From an uncultured Roseburia sp. (GTDB lineage Bacteria > Bacillota > Clostridia > Lachnospirales > Lachnospiraceae): DNA of 13,569 bases. The notes beneath the pieces are model-generated. The model was not told the origin of the DNA. It did not search any database and worked only from the letters and a program-made list of their open reading frames with translations. Every line of letters starts with the position of its first letter. Within the stretch, counting starts at the first letter, position 1. Position numbers and translations under genes: made by a program. Location of the stretch: contig CAKRLC010000074.1 in assembly GCA_934358955.1 (NCBI GenBank), positions 1-13,569 on the forward strand, given 5' to 3'. Of this stretch, positions 7,611 through 13,569 are shown in pieces.

Positions 7611-8212
7611 GGAAAAAAGAGATCACACTGGTGATTGCGGATATAAGAAGCTTTAAGGGGCAGGATGAGGAAATACTTCCACAGATCGCGCCGCAATATG
7701 TGGAAAAATATCACAGACATAAAAATTCTGTGGATAAAACACAGGAACTGGTTGCAGGATATCTTCTGAAGCAATATCTTGGAGTAGGGAAAGAGGACGA
7801 ACTGACAAAAAATGTCCATGGAAAACCGTTGCTTACGTTCGGGGAAAAGTATTTTAACCTGTCCCATAGCGGAAATTATGTGGTACTTGCCCTGGCAGAG
7901 ACAGAGGTTGGCGTGGATATCGAACAGGTGCGGCCATATCATGAAGCAACGGCCAGAAGGGTATTTGATGAAATAACATATCATAAGCTGCAAATGCTGT
8001 CAGGAGAAGCCCGTGACAGGAAATTTACAGAGCTTTGGACAAAATTAGAAGCAAAATTGAAATTCCGTGGAACCGGCTTTGGAGAAAGCCTGAAAAAAGA
8101 ACAACTGGATGGCGGTGACGCAGTGACCTTTTTGGTCAGGGAAGACTGCTATGTAAGCTGTGCCGCTGATCATCTGACAGACTGTGACCAGATAGATATT
8201 ATTTATATATAA
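7607..8212 (+). CDS. 4'-phosphopantetheinyl transferase, Sfp type
   Basis: The enzyme moves the phosphopantetheine arm of coenzyme A onto a serine of a carrier protein. The family pattern is clear: FNLSHSG (83-89), GVDIE (102-106, metal ligands Asp104 and Glu106) and the helix WTKLEAKLK (144-152, Glu148), followed by RGTGFGE (154-160). The usual WxxKEA core reads WTKLEA here: the acidic metal ligand is kept but the lysine before it is leucine. The length, 201 residues, is typical of compact Sfp-type enzymes. The ATG overlaps the hydrolase stop by four bases and has only a weak, close ribosome site (AGGA), which suggests translational coupling. No NRPS, PKS or carrier-protein gene lies in the window, so its target is unknown. 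Confidence 0.88.
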   Translation: MRKKEITLVIADIRSFKGQDEEILPQIAPQYVEKYHRHKNSVDKTQELVAGYLLKQYLGVGKEDELTKNVHGKPLLTFGEKYFNLSHSGNYVVLALAETEVGVDIEQVRPYHEATARRVFDEITYHKLQMLSGEARDRKFTELWTKLEAKLKFRGTGFGESLKKEQLDGGDAVTFLVREDCYVSCAADHLTDCDQIDIIYI

Positions 8213-8253
8213 TTATTTAACACGGCCTGACAATGGAAGTAGTGTTATTAAAA

Positions 8254-8269
8254 CATAACGTATGTTATG
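8254..8269 (+). promoter_or_regulatory. Short dyad in the leader of the FliB-like gene
   Basis: CATAAC (8254-8259), GTAT, GTTATG (8264-8269) is a perfect 6+6 inverted repeat with a 4-base centre. It lies 20 bases before the proposed start of the FliB-like gene. It could be an operator or a small RNA hairpin near the ribosome site; nothing else supports either reading. Confidence 0.3.
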
Positions 8270-8289
8270 AGAAAACAGAAAGGATAAGA

Positions 8290-9519
8290 ATGATGAAGCG
8301 GATCCGACCGGATTATTATGATAAATTTACCTGTATTGCATCCAGATGTCCTATATCCTGCTGCCAGGAATGGAAAATCGCAGTGGACGATGAGACAAAT
8401 CGCAGATGGAAAAAACTTTTGCCGCCGGCAGCGACGGTGCCGCAAAAGAAAAATCTGAGCGCTTATACAATGATAAAATGCAAAGACCGGGTGATCGAAC
8501 TCACAGAGAGGCAGCTGTGCCCGTTTTTGGATCAGGATGGTCTGTGCAGCCTTGTGATCGAGTATGGGGATCAGGTGCTTTCTGACACCTGTGCGACATT
8601 TCCACGGGAGATACACCGGTATGGTGCACATGAAGAAGAAGCGCTCCTGCCGTGTTGTCCGGCTGTGATCGATCTGCTGTGGGAAGAACAGAGTCTGGAT
8701 TTCTTAGAGAGTGTTCAAAGGAAGCTTGATGAGACGGAAATGAAATCAGAAACAGAGAAAGCATTGTTTCTGATCCGTAAAAATATGATCCATAGAATGG
8801 AAGACAATGAGAGCAGTGCGGAAGAATTATTATTAAACGAGTTTTATATCGTACGGGAACTGTATTCTGAGATGGAGAAATGGGAGTCAGGACAAGATAA
8901 CACCGGATCAGAGAAAGAAAAACAGTGTGCAAAAAAAATACAGCAGCTTACAGAAGCTTATTTTAGTGAGGAAAATGTAAGGGAGCTTTCTGAAGCAATC
9001 CAAAATATAGATGGCGACGTACTTGCAACCATGGAGGAGCGGAATGAACTGTTACAGGATCTGGCAGTAAATTACCGCAGGGAAGGACTTTATCAGAGTG
9101 TGTTAGAACCGCTTTGCGGGAAAGCAGAGGAATTGTCGGCACAGTATGACATACAGCAGATGGAGGAGGCCATGCAGCGTTTTGAGAACGCTTACCGGCA
9201 GTATGAACCGTTTATGAAGAAGTTTTTAATGAATGAATTTCTTTTAAACCTGATACTTCCAGGGTCAGATTTGGAAAGCTTTATGATCCAGCTTCAATGG
9301 ATCTCGCTGAAATACAGTGTTATAAAGCATGGAATTTTTTTGCGCTGGCTTATGAATGGAAAACAGGAGCTTGCCTATGAAGATGTCCGTGAGATTGTTG
9401 TTGTGATCTGCCGGATGACCGGTTACGAGGAAGAAGATATTTATGAGTATTTAGAAAACAGCTTTGAAGAGCTGATCTGGGATTGGGGCTATCTTCACCT
9501 GATCATTGGATCAAAGTAA
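8290..9519 (+). CDS. FliB-like (flagellin lysine-N-methylase family) cysteine-rich protein
   Basis: The protein starts MMKRIRPDYYDKF and has the FliB-family cysteine layout: CIASRCPISCC (Cys15, 20, 24, 25), then CPFLDQDGLCSL (Cys77, 86), DTCATFPR (Cys101) and LLPCCP (Cys122, 123). FliB of Salmonella is needed for N-methylation of flagellin lysines, and the cysteines suggest a metal or Fe-S centre. The remaining ~280 residues are helical and poorly conserved. At 409 residues it fits the family. The frame is open back to an ATG at 8233, but AAAGGA at 8279-8284 points to 8290 or the adjacent ATG at 8293. No flagellar gene is nearby, so the substrate may be flagellin encoded elsewhere or another protein. 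The family assignment is from recalled motifs; the reaction is inferred. Confidence 0.8.
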   Translation: MMKRIRPDYYDKFTCIASRCPISCCQEWKIAVDDETNRRWKKLLPPAATVPQKKNLSAYTMIKCKDRVIELTERQLCPFLDQDGLCSLVIEYGDQVLSDTCATFPREIHRYGAHEEEALLPCCPAVIDLLWEEQSLDFLESVQRKLDETEMKSETEKALFLIRKNMIHRMEDNESSAEELLLNEFYIVRELYSEMEKWESGQDNTGSEKEKQCAKKIQQLTEAYFSEENVRELSEAIQNIDGDVLATMEERNELLQDLAVNYRREGLYQSVLEPLCGKAEELSAQYDIQQMEEAMQRFENAYRQYEPFMKKFLMNEFLLNLILPGSDLESFMIQLQWISLKYSVIKHGIFLRWLMNGKQELAYEDVREIVVVICRMTGYEEEDIYEYLENSFEELIWDWGYLHLIIGSK

Positions 9520-9553
9520 AATATAGGGATCAGAAAAAGGAGAGAGATAACAG

Positions 9554-10618
9554 ATGGAGAAGGAAAATCAGAATATACAGGAACAACCACATAAGAGACG
9601 GGTACGGTATAAGGGAAAATACCCAAAGAATTTTAAAGAAAAATATAAAGAATTGAATCCGGAAAAATATCAGGATACGGTAGAAAAGGTCATCCGCAAA
9701 GGAAGTACCCCGGCAGGAATGCACATTTCCATCATGGTAAAGGAAATCCTGGATTTCCTGCAGATTCAGCCGGGACAGACCGGCTTTGATGCGACACTTG
9801 GTTATGGTGGACATACGAAAGCCATGATGGAACAGCTGCATGGAAACGGACATATGTATGCAACGGATGTAGATCCGATCGAATCTGCAAAGACGAAAAA
9901 AAGATTAGAGGAAGCAGGGTTCGGGGAAGAAATCCTGTCCATCCGGCTTCAGAATTTCTGTACGATTGATGAGATCGCAAAGGAAGCAGGCGGTTTTGAT
10001 TTTGTTCTGGCGGACCTTGGTGTGTCGTCCATGCAGATCGACAACCCGGATCGGGGATTTTCTTTTAAAGTAGATGGACCGCTTGATCTTCGGCTGAATC
10101 CGGAAAAAGGCATCAGTGCAGCAGAAAGACTCGCTTCGGTAACAGAGGAAGAACTGGCGGGAATGCTTGATGAAAATTCAGATGAACCATATGCGTGGGA
10201 GCTGGCACATGCGATCGTGACAGAGATAAAACATGGAAGGAAGATCGACACGACGACAGAACTCCGGAAGGTGATTGAAGAAACGCTGGATTTTCTGCCG
10301 GAAAAAGAGAAAAAGGATACGATCAAAAAAACCTGTCAGAGAACATTCCAGGCACTTCGTATTGATGTAAACAATGAGTTTGAGGTGCTGTATGAGTTTA
10401 TGGAGAAGCTGCCAATGGCATTGAAATCCGGTGGAAGAGTTGCTATTTTAACGTTCCATTCCGGGGAGGATAAGCTGGTAAAAAAAGCGCTGAGACAGGG
10501 ATATAAGGAAGGCATTTATTCAGAGATCGCAAAAGATGTAGTACGTCCTTCAGCAGAAGAATGTGCAAGGAATGGAAGGGCGCGGTCTACAAAAATGAGA
10601 TGGGCTGTCAAGGCATAA
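9554..10618 (+). CDS. rsmH: RsmH/MraW-like SAM-dependent methyltransferase, divergent form
   Basis: RsmH N4-methylates C1402 of 16S rRNA in the decoding centre. The family core is visible: DATLGYGGHT (79-88, SAM site), YATDVDP (102-108), ADLGVSSMQID (153-163), RGFSF with LDLR (167-180), the QALRIDVNNE helix (266-275), FHSGED (301-306) and RARSTKMRW (342-350). Several positions differ from the usual RsmH consensus as I know it: GGGGHS reads GYGGHT, LDMRM reads LDLRL and SFHSLEDR reads TFHSGEDK. A lysine/arginine-rich N-terminal extension of about 50 residues precedes the normal beginning (GMHISIMVKEIL), giving 354 residues against about 310. It is not in a dcw cluster: no mraZ, ftsL or pbp gene flanks it. 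It may be a second RsmH paralogue with a different or overlapping target. A strong ribosome site, AAGGAGAG, precedes the ATG. Confidence 0.88.
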   Translation: MEKENQNIQEQPHKRRVRYKGKYPKNFKEKYKELNPEKYQDTVEKVIRKGSTPAGMHISIMVKEILDFLQIQPGQTGFDATLGYGGHTKAMMEQLHGNGHMYATDVDPIESAKTKKRLEEAGFGEEILSIRLQNFCTIDEIAKEAGGFDFVLADLGVSSMQIDNPDRGFSFKVDGPLDLRLNPEKGISAAERLASVTEEELAGMLDENSDEPYAWELAHAIVTEIKHGRKIDTTTELRKVIEETLDFLPEKEKKDTIKKTCQRTFQALRIDVNNEFEVLYEFMEKLPMALKSGGRVAILTFHSGEDKLVKKALRQGYKEGIYSEIAKDVVRPSAEECARNGRARSTKMRWAVKA

Positions 10619-10698
10619 AAGTGAGATAGTTCCGGAGAATATCATCCGGGGAATGTAAATCAGCAATTGGATAGCAGGAGAAAGAAGGAGCGGATAGT

Positions 10699-12810
10699 AT
10701 GAAGAAGGAAAGCTCTGTTTATGAGTTGAACAGAATCCAAAGATATATGATGCAGATGAGACCGGTTTTAAAAAAAGAGGCTCTTTTTTCTGATGGAACG
10801 GCTGACTATAGAATGCCGCCGGAGCCGGAAGCAGGGGAAGAGGTAACGATCCGGTTCCGTACAGGAAAGAACAATGTGGATATTGTCTGGCTTTGCACGG
10901 AAGACAAACATTATGAGATGGAAAAGACGGAAACCGACGGGGAATTTGATTATTATTCGAGGAAGGTTACACTGGGAGAGGAAACCTTTTATTATTCGTT
11001 CGAGGTGGCATCCGGACTGCTCCATGTATTTTATGACCGCTATGGCGTGAGCAAAGAAAAAAGAAACGATTACCTGTTTTTTATCATACCGGGTTTTGCT
11101 ACACCGGCATGGTCTAAGGGAGCTGTCATGTATCAGATCCTTGTGGACCGTTTTTATAACGGGGATCCGGCCAATGATGTTTTGACCAATGAATATTATT
11201 ATATCCAGACGCCGAGCAGACAGATGGAGGACTGGAACGAGTGTCCATCTGATTTTTCTGTGGGAGAATTTTATGGCGGCGATCTGGAAGGTGTTCGGCA
11301 GAAATTAGATTATTTGCAGAATCTCGGAGTGGAAGTGATTTATTTTAATCCACTTTTTGTATCGCCGTCTAATCACAAATATGATATCCAGGATTATGAC
11401 CATATTGATCCGCATTATGGAAAGATTGTTTCAGACGGTGGAGCATTGCTTTCTGCCGGGGAGACAGATAACAGCAAGGCAACGAGGTTTGTAAGACGAG
11501 TGACGGATAAGGCGAATCTGGAAGCAAGTAATCAGTTTTTTGCAGAACTTGTGGAAGAGATTCATGCAAGAGGCATGAAGGTTATTTTGGATGGTGTGTT
11601 TAATCATTGTGGCTCTTTTAACAAATGGCTGGACAGGGAAAAAATTTATCATGCAAGCGGCGAATATGAGGATGGAGCTTATTTGTCAAAAGAGAGCCCA
11701 TACAGGGAATTTTTTCAGTTTAATGATGAAAATGCATGGCCGGATAATAAAAGCTACGAAGGCTGGTGGGGATATGATACGCTGCCAAAGTTAAATTATG
11801 AGGGCTCAGAAGAACTCTATCAGTATATTCTGCAGATAGGTGTAAAGTGGGTTTCTGCGCCATATTGTGTAGACGGCTGGAGACTGGACGTTGCGGCAGA
11901 TCTTGGACATTCAGCAGAGATGAACCACAGATTCTGGAGAGATTTCCGCAAGGCGGTGAAGAAGGCAAATCCGGATGCGATCATTCTTGCCGAGCACTAT
12001 GGTGATCCACAGGACTGGCTTATAAATGGGGATCAGTGGGATACCGTTATGAATTACGATGCATTTATGGAACCACTGACATGGTTTTTGACCGGAATGG
12101 AAAAACACAGTGATGAATATATTCCGGAGAAGAAAGGAAAAATTGAGGACTTTGAAGGTGCAATGCGGCATTATATGGCAAGCTTCCAGACGTCGCAATT
12201 GCAATGTGCCATGAATGAGCTGTCAAACCATGATCATTCCAGATTTTTGACAAGAACGAATCATGTGGTAGGACGCGCGGCAACCTGTGGAACAAAGGCT
12301 GCGGAAGAAGGGGTTAATTATGGAACTTTTCGCGAGGCAGTTGTTGTTCAGATGACCTGGCCTGGAGCACCGACCATTTATTATGGGGATGAAGCGGGAG
12401 TCTGCGGTTTTACAGACCCGGATAACAGAAGAACCTATCCGTGGGGAAAAGAAGATATTGTGATGGTCGATTTCCACCGCGATATGATCCGGATCCACAG
12501 AGAAAATGAAGCACTTCGCACCGGATCTTTAAAATTTTTAGGAGGCGGAAAAAATCTGCTGGCATATGGACGGTTTAACCGGAAACAGCAGTTTGTTGTG
12601 TTGTTAAATAATGCAGCAGAAGAACAGCAAGTGACGCAGGAAGTATGGCTTGCAGGTATTCCAAAGGATGCAAAGCTTGAACGTGTGATCATTACAACAG
12701 AAGTTGGGTATTCGCTGATGCCGCATACCTATCAGGTAGAGGATGGAAGCATTACCTTAACATTAATGCCGCACTCTGCAGTGGTTTTAAAATGCGAACA
12801 GCAGTTATAA
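10699..12810 (+). CDS. Intracellular GH13 alpha-glycosidase (neopullulanase/maltogenic-amylase-like)
   Basis: An alpha-amylase-family enzyme acting on alpha-1,4/1,6-glucans or maltodextrins. Residues ~20-130 form a beta-rich N-terminal domain like those of neopullulanase and cyclomaltodextrinase. The (beta/alpha)8 barrel begins at MYQILVDRF (144-152). All four GH13 regions are present: DGVFNH (298-303), GWRLDVAAD (393-401, nucleophile Asp397), ILAEHYGD (429-436, acid/base Glu432) and LSNHDHSR (508-515, Asp512). GAPTIYYGDEAG (556-567) and a C-terminal beta domain (about 610-703) complete it. At 703 residues it is rather long; inserts lie at about 155-190 and 240-275. There is no signal peptide, so it should act on imported oligosaccharides. 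The ribosome site AAGGAG is 8 bases before the ATG. No sugar transporter or regulator gene is near. Exact specificity cannot be read from motifs. Confidence 0.9.
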   Translation: MKKESSVYELNRIQRYMMQMRPVLKKEALFSDGTADYRMPPEPEAGEEVTIRFRTGKNNVDIVWLCTEDKHYEMEKTETDGEFDYYSRKVTLGEETFYYSFEVASGLLHVFYDRYGVSKEKRNDYLFFIIPGFATPAWSKGAVMYQILVDRFYNGDPANDVLTNEYYYIQTPSRQMEDWNECPSDFSVGEFYGGDLEGVRQKLDYLQNLGVEVIYFNPLFVSPSNHKYDIQDYDHIDPHYGKIVSDGGALLSAGETDNSKATRFVRRVTDKANLEASNQFFAELVEEIHARGMKVILDGVFNHCGSFNKWLDREKIYHASGEYEDGAYLSKESPYREFFQFNDENAWPDNKSYEGWWGYDTLPKLNYEGSEELYQYILQIGVKWVSAPYCVDGWRLDVAADLGHSAEMNHRFWRDFRKAVKKANPDAIILAEHYGDPQDWLINGDQWDTVMNYDAFMEPLTWFLTGMEKHSDEYIPEKKGKIEDFEGAMRHYMASFQTSQLQCAMNELSNHDHSRFLTRTNHVVGRAATCGTKAAEEGVNYGTFREAVVVQMTWPGAPTIYYGDEAGVCGFTDPDNRRTYPWGKEDIVMVDFHRDMIRIHRENEALRTGSLKFLGGGKNLLAYGRFNRKQQFVVLLNNAAEEQQVTQEVWLAGIPKDAKLERVIITTEVGYSLMPHTYQVEDGSITLTLMPHSAVVLKCEQQL

Positions 12811-12851
12811 AAATTCCATAATAAAAAAATGAAAAAAATAAAATCTTTTTC

Positions 12852-12880
12852 TTGCATCGAAAAAAAAAGTATGTTATAAT
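12852..12880 (+). promoter_or_regulatory. Strong extended -10 promoter of the tRNA genes
   Basis: TTGCAT (12852-12857), a 17-base spacer, TATAAT (12875-12880), with TG at 12872-12873 (TGTTATAAT). It follows an A-rich stretch. Predicted start is near 12887, about 28 bases before tRNA-Tyr. I see no terminator between the GH13 gene and this promoter. Confidence 0.85.
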
Positions 12881-12887
12881 TCTTTCT

Positions 12888-12910
12888 TGTCAGGACATTT
12901 CGTCTTGACA
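12888..12910 (+). other. Hairpin in the tRNA 5' leader
   Basis: TGTCAGGAC pairs with GTCTTGACA (nine pairs, one G-U) around the loop ATTTC. It fills almost the whole predicted leader between the transcription start and the mature 5' end of tRNA-Tyr at 12915. Confidence 0.55.
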
Positions 12911-12914
12911 GAAT

Positions 12915-12996
12915 GGGCAGATTCCCGAGTGGCCAAAGGGGACAGACTGTAAATCTGCTGCAATTTGCTTCGGTGGTTCGAATCCACCTCTGCCCA
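12915..12996 (+). tRNA. tRNA-Tyr (GTA)
   Basis: The 7-bp acceptor stem GGGCAGA (12915-12921) pairs with TCTGCCC (12989-12995); discriminator A at 12996. The anticodon loop CTGTAAA places GTA at 12949-12951. A long variable arm (class II) is present, as expected for bacterial tRNA-Tyr, and the T loop is GGTTCGAATCC. CCA is not encoded. First of two tRNAs in the same transcript. Confidence 0.97.
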
Positions 12997-13076
12997 TTAG
13001 ATATTGTCGAGCAGGAAGACATTTTTAAAGTAGCTCGTGAGTGAAAGTCTTCGAGCACAGGGGCAATATTTAAAAT
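12997..13076 (+). other. Structured spacer between tRNA-Tyr and tRNA-Leu
   Basis: ATATTGTC (13001-13008) can pair with GGCAATAT (13062-13069), and GAAGAC (13015-13020) with GTCTTC (13047-13052). The two helices are joined by an internal loop that contains GAGCA on both sides. This gives a folded 70-base spacer between the two mature tRNAs. It may guide tRNA processing; no known RNA family was recognised. Confidence 0.45.
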
Positions 13077-13160
13077 GCCGGCGTGGCGGAACTGGCAGAC
13101 GCGCAGGACTTAAAATCCTGTTGTAGCGATACAGTACCGGTTCGATTCCGGTCGCCGGCA
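13077..13160 (+). tRNA. tRNA-Leu (TAA)
   Basis: Acceptor GCCGGCG (13077-13083) pairs with CGCCGGC (13153-13159); discriminator A at 13160. The anticodon stem CAGGA/TCCTG encloses CTTAAAA, with TAA at 13111-13113. The class II variable arm and T loop GGTTCGATTCC are present. CCA is not encoded; T-rich sequence and a terminator follow. Confidence 0.97.
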
Positions 13161-13167
13161 TTTAGAG

Positions 13168-13209
13168 GTCTCAAGTGTTGATATCAGTTCAGCATTTGGG
13201 GCTTTTTTT
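13168..13209 (+). terminator. Intrinsic terminator of the tRNA-Tyr/tRNA-Leu transcript
   Basis: A 14-bp stem (13168-13181 with 13189-13202, several G-U pairs) and a 7-base loop are followed by seven Ts. It begins eight bases after tRNA-Leu. Confidence 0.85.
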
Positions 13210-13210
13210 A

Positions 13211-13244
13211 TGTAATAGGAAATTCCTTGGAATTCCCTATTACA
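13211..13244. repeat. Near-perfect 34-base palindrome
   Basis: TGTAATAGGAAATTCC (13211-13226) mirrors GGAATTCCCTATTACA (13229-13244) with one mismatch in 16 pairs and only two bases between the arms. It has no T tract and lies just after the tRNA terminator, so it does not look like a terminator. It may be a remnant of a small inverted-repeat element or a protein-binding site. Confidence 0.6.
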
Positions 13245-13249
13245 CAAAA

Positions 13250-13263
13250 GGCACTAACGTGCC
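13250..13263. repeat. Small perfect hairpin
   Basis: GGCAC and GTGCC pair around TAAC. It is part of the gene-free, dyad-rich stretch between the tRNA-Leu terminator and tRNA-Gly. Bases 13264-13291 after it contain no feature I can name. Confidence 0.4.
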
Positions 13264-13291
13264 AATGATGCGCACTCACGCGAAATTGCAT

Positions 13292-13336
13292 AAAAAAGAT
13301 TCCAGGTTTCATTATGCGAAACCTGGAATCTTTTTT
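13292..13336. terminator. Bidirectional intrinsic terminator
   Basis: A perfect 19-bp stem (13292-13310 with 13318-13336) and a 7-base loop; A6 on the left arm and T6 on the right give a U tract in both directions. It can end transcription leaving tRNA-Gly on the minus strand and any read-through from the tRNA-Leu side. Confidence 0.9.
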
Positions 13337-13355
13337 GTGTTATTTTAGATAGTAT

Positions 13356-13384
13356 TTTTAGGCATAAAAAAAGCGGGTGATGGG
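13356..13384. repeat. Direct repeat, left copy (tRNA-Gly 3' end plus flank)
   Basis: These 29 bases match 13486-13515 except for one missing A. They contain TTTTAGGCA, a T/A7 tract and GCGGGTGATGGG, the complement of the last bases of tRNA-Gly. The left copy has no tRNA body attached. Confidence 0.85.
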
Positions 13385-13466
13385 GTGCCAGGCGCCAGTG
13401 GCGCCTGCTAGGCACCGACCGGAGCGGAGCGAAGAACGAACCGGAGGTTCGATTCACATCAACCGC
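13373..13466 (+). repeat. GC-rich tRNA-like element with terminal inverted repeats
   Basis: GCGGGTGATG (13373-13382) and CATCAACCGC (13457-13466) are inverted repeats with one mismatch in ten. Inside are a strong hairpin (13384-13396 with 13400-13416, four-base bulge) and a second perfect one, CGAACC-GGA-GGTTCG (13437-13451). The last 21 bases match the 3' end of tRNA-Gly (minus strand of 13504-13524) at 19 positions, including the T-loop core GGTTCGATTC. A closing stem plus two inner hairpins recalls a cloverleaf, but no anticodon arm is recognisable and the T stem does not pair well. It could be a tRNA-derived repeat, a broken second tRNA-Gly or a small dispersed palindromic element. Confidence 0.55.
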
Positions 13467-13485
13467 ATAAAAATATGATATATAA

Positions 13486-13515
13486 TTTTAGGCAATAAAA
13501 AAAGCGGGTGATGGG
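13486..13515. repeat. Direct repeat, right copy overlapping the tRNA-Gly 3' end
   Basis: The 30-base right copy of the direct repeat. It runs from the downstream flank (TTTTAGGCAATA7) into the acceptor stem of tRNA-Gly. Together with the left copy it brackets the tRNA-like element, like a target duplication or an attachment-site pair. Confidence 0.85.
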
Positions 13516-13569
13516 AATCGAACCCACGTATCCAGCTTGGAAGGCTGGTGTTCTACCATTGAACTACAC
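13503..13569 (-). tRNA. tRNA-Gly (TCC), partial
   Basis: Read on the minus strand this is GTGTAGTTCAATGGTAGAAC and onward, with the anticodon loop CTTCCAA (TCC at 13539-13541), T arm GTGGG-TTCGATT-CCCAT and 3' acceptor strand CACCCGC with discriminator T at 13503. The first four acceptor bases (expected GCGG) lie beyond the window. CCA is not encoded; a run of Ts follows directly. Confidence 0.95.

Noticed and set aside
7553..7993. 146-codon minus-strand frame across the hydrolase/transferase junction
   Set aside because: Antisense to two clearly coding frames; no recognisable domain or promoter.
10619..10698. Possible cre site, promoter or terminator before the GH13 gene
   Set aside because: No match to the cre consensus, no paired hexamers, and only a 5-bp GC dyad without a T tract.
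12811..12851. A-rich and T-rich stretch after the GH13 gene as a terminator
   Set aside because: Pairing is only A-T with no GC core. It is more likely upstream promoter sequence of the tRNA genes.
13373..13569. CRISPR array or functional integrative element
   Set aside because: Only two repeat copies with a single spacer-like interval, no Cas or integrase gene, and the repeat is explained by the tRNA-Gly 3' end.

Overview
The window looks like chromosomal DNA of a spore-forming, low-to-mid GC member of Clostridia, most likely Lachnospiraceae. That placement is an inference from gene order (divIC, spoIIE, tilS, hpt, ftsH, as in Bacillus and Clostridia), the compact clostridial-type SpoIIE, a FliB-like protein and the promoter style. 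No species can be named from the sequence alone.

Layout. Positions 1-225 hold the 3' end of a DivIC/FtsB-type division gene, closed by an intrinsic terminator. A 275-base gap follows with a striking spoIIE-type promoter: consensus -35 and -10 hexamers 21 bases apart. Positions 567-6238 are a tight four-gene operon of spoIIE (forespore phosphatase), tilS (tRNA-Ile2 lysidine synthase), hpt (hypoxanthine phosphoribosyltransferase) and ftsH (membrane AAA protease), ending in a strong terminator. The next gap (6239-6662) carries that terminator, a -10-like site behind tandem TGTG repeats, two more terminators and a good extended -10 promoter. Positions 6663-12810 hold five same-strand genes: an HSL-type alpha/beta hydrolase, a Sfp-type phosphopantetheinyl transferase overlapping it by four bases, a FliB-like cysteine-rich protein, a divergent RsmH-like methyltransferase and an intracellular GH13 alpha-glycosidase. 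I see no terminator between these five.

The right end is an RNA region: a strong promoter, tRNA-Tyr(GTA), a dyad-containing spacer, tRNA-Leu(TAA) and a terminator. After that comes a gene-free stretch rich in inverted repeats, and finally tRNA-Gly(TCC) on the minus strand, cut by the window edge.

Most of the window is ordinary core genome. The part least explained by known features is a 94-base GC-rich element at 13373-13466. It has imperfect terminal inverted repeats, two internal hairpins and a 3' end that copies 19 of 21 bases of the 3' end of the neighbouring tRNA-Gly. A 29/30-base direct repeat of the tRNA-Gly 3' end and its downstream flank brackets it.
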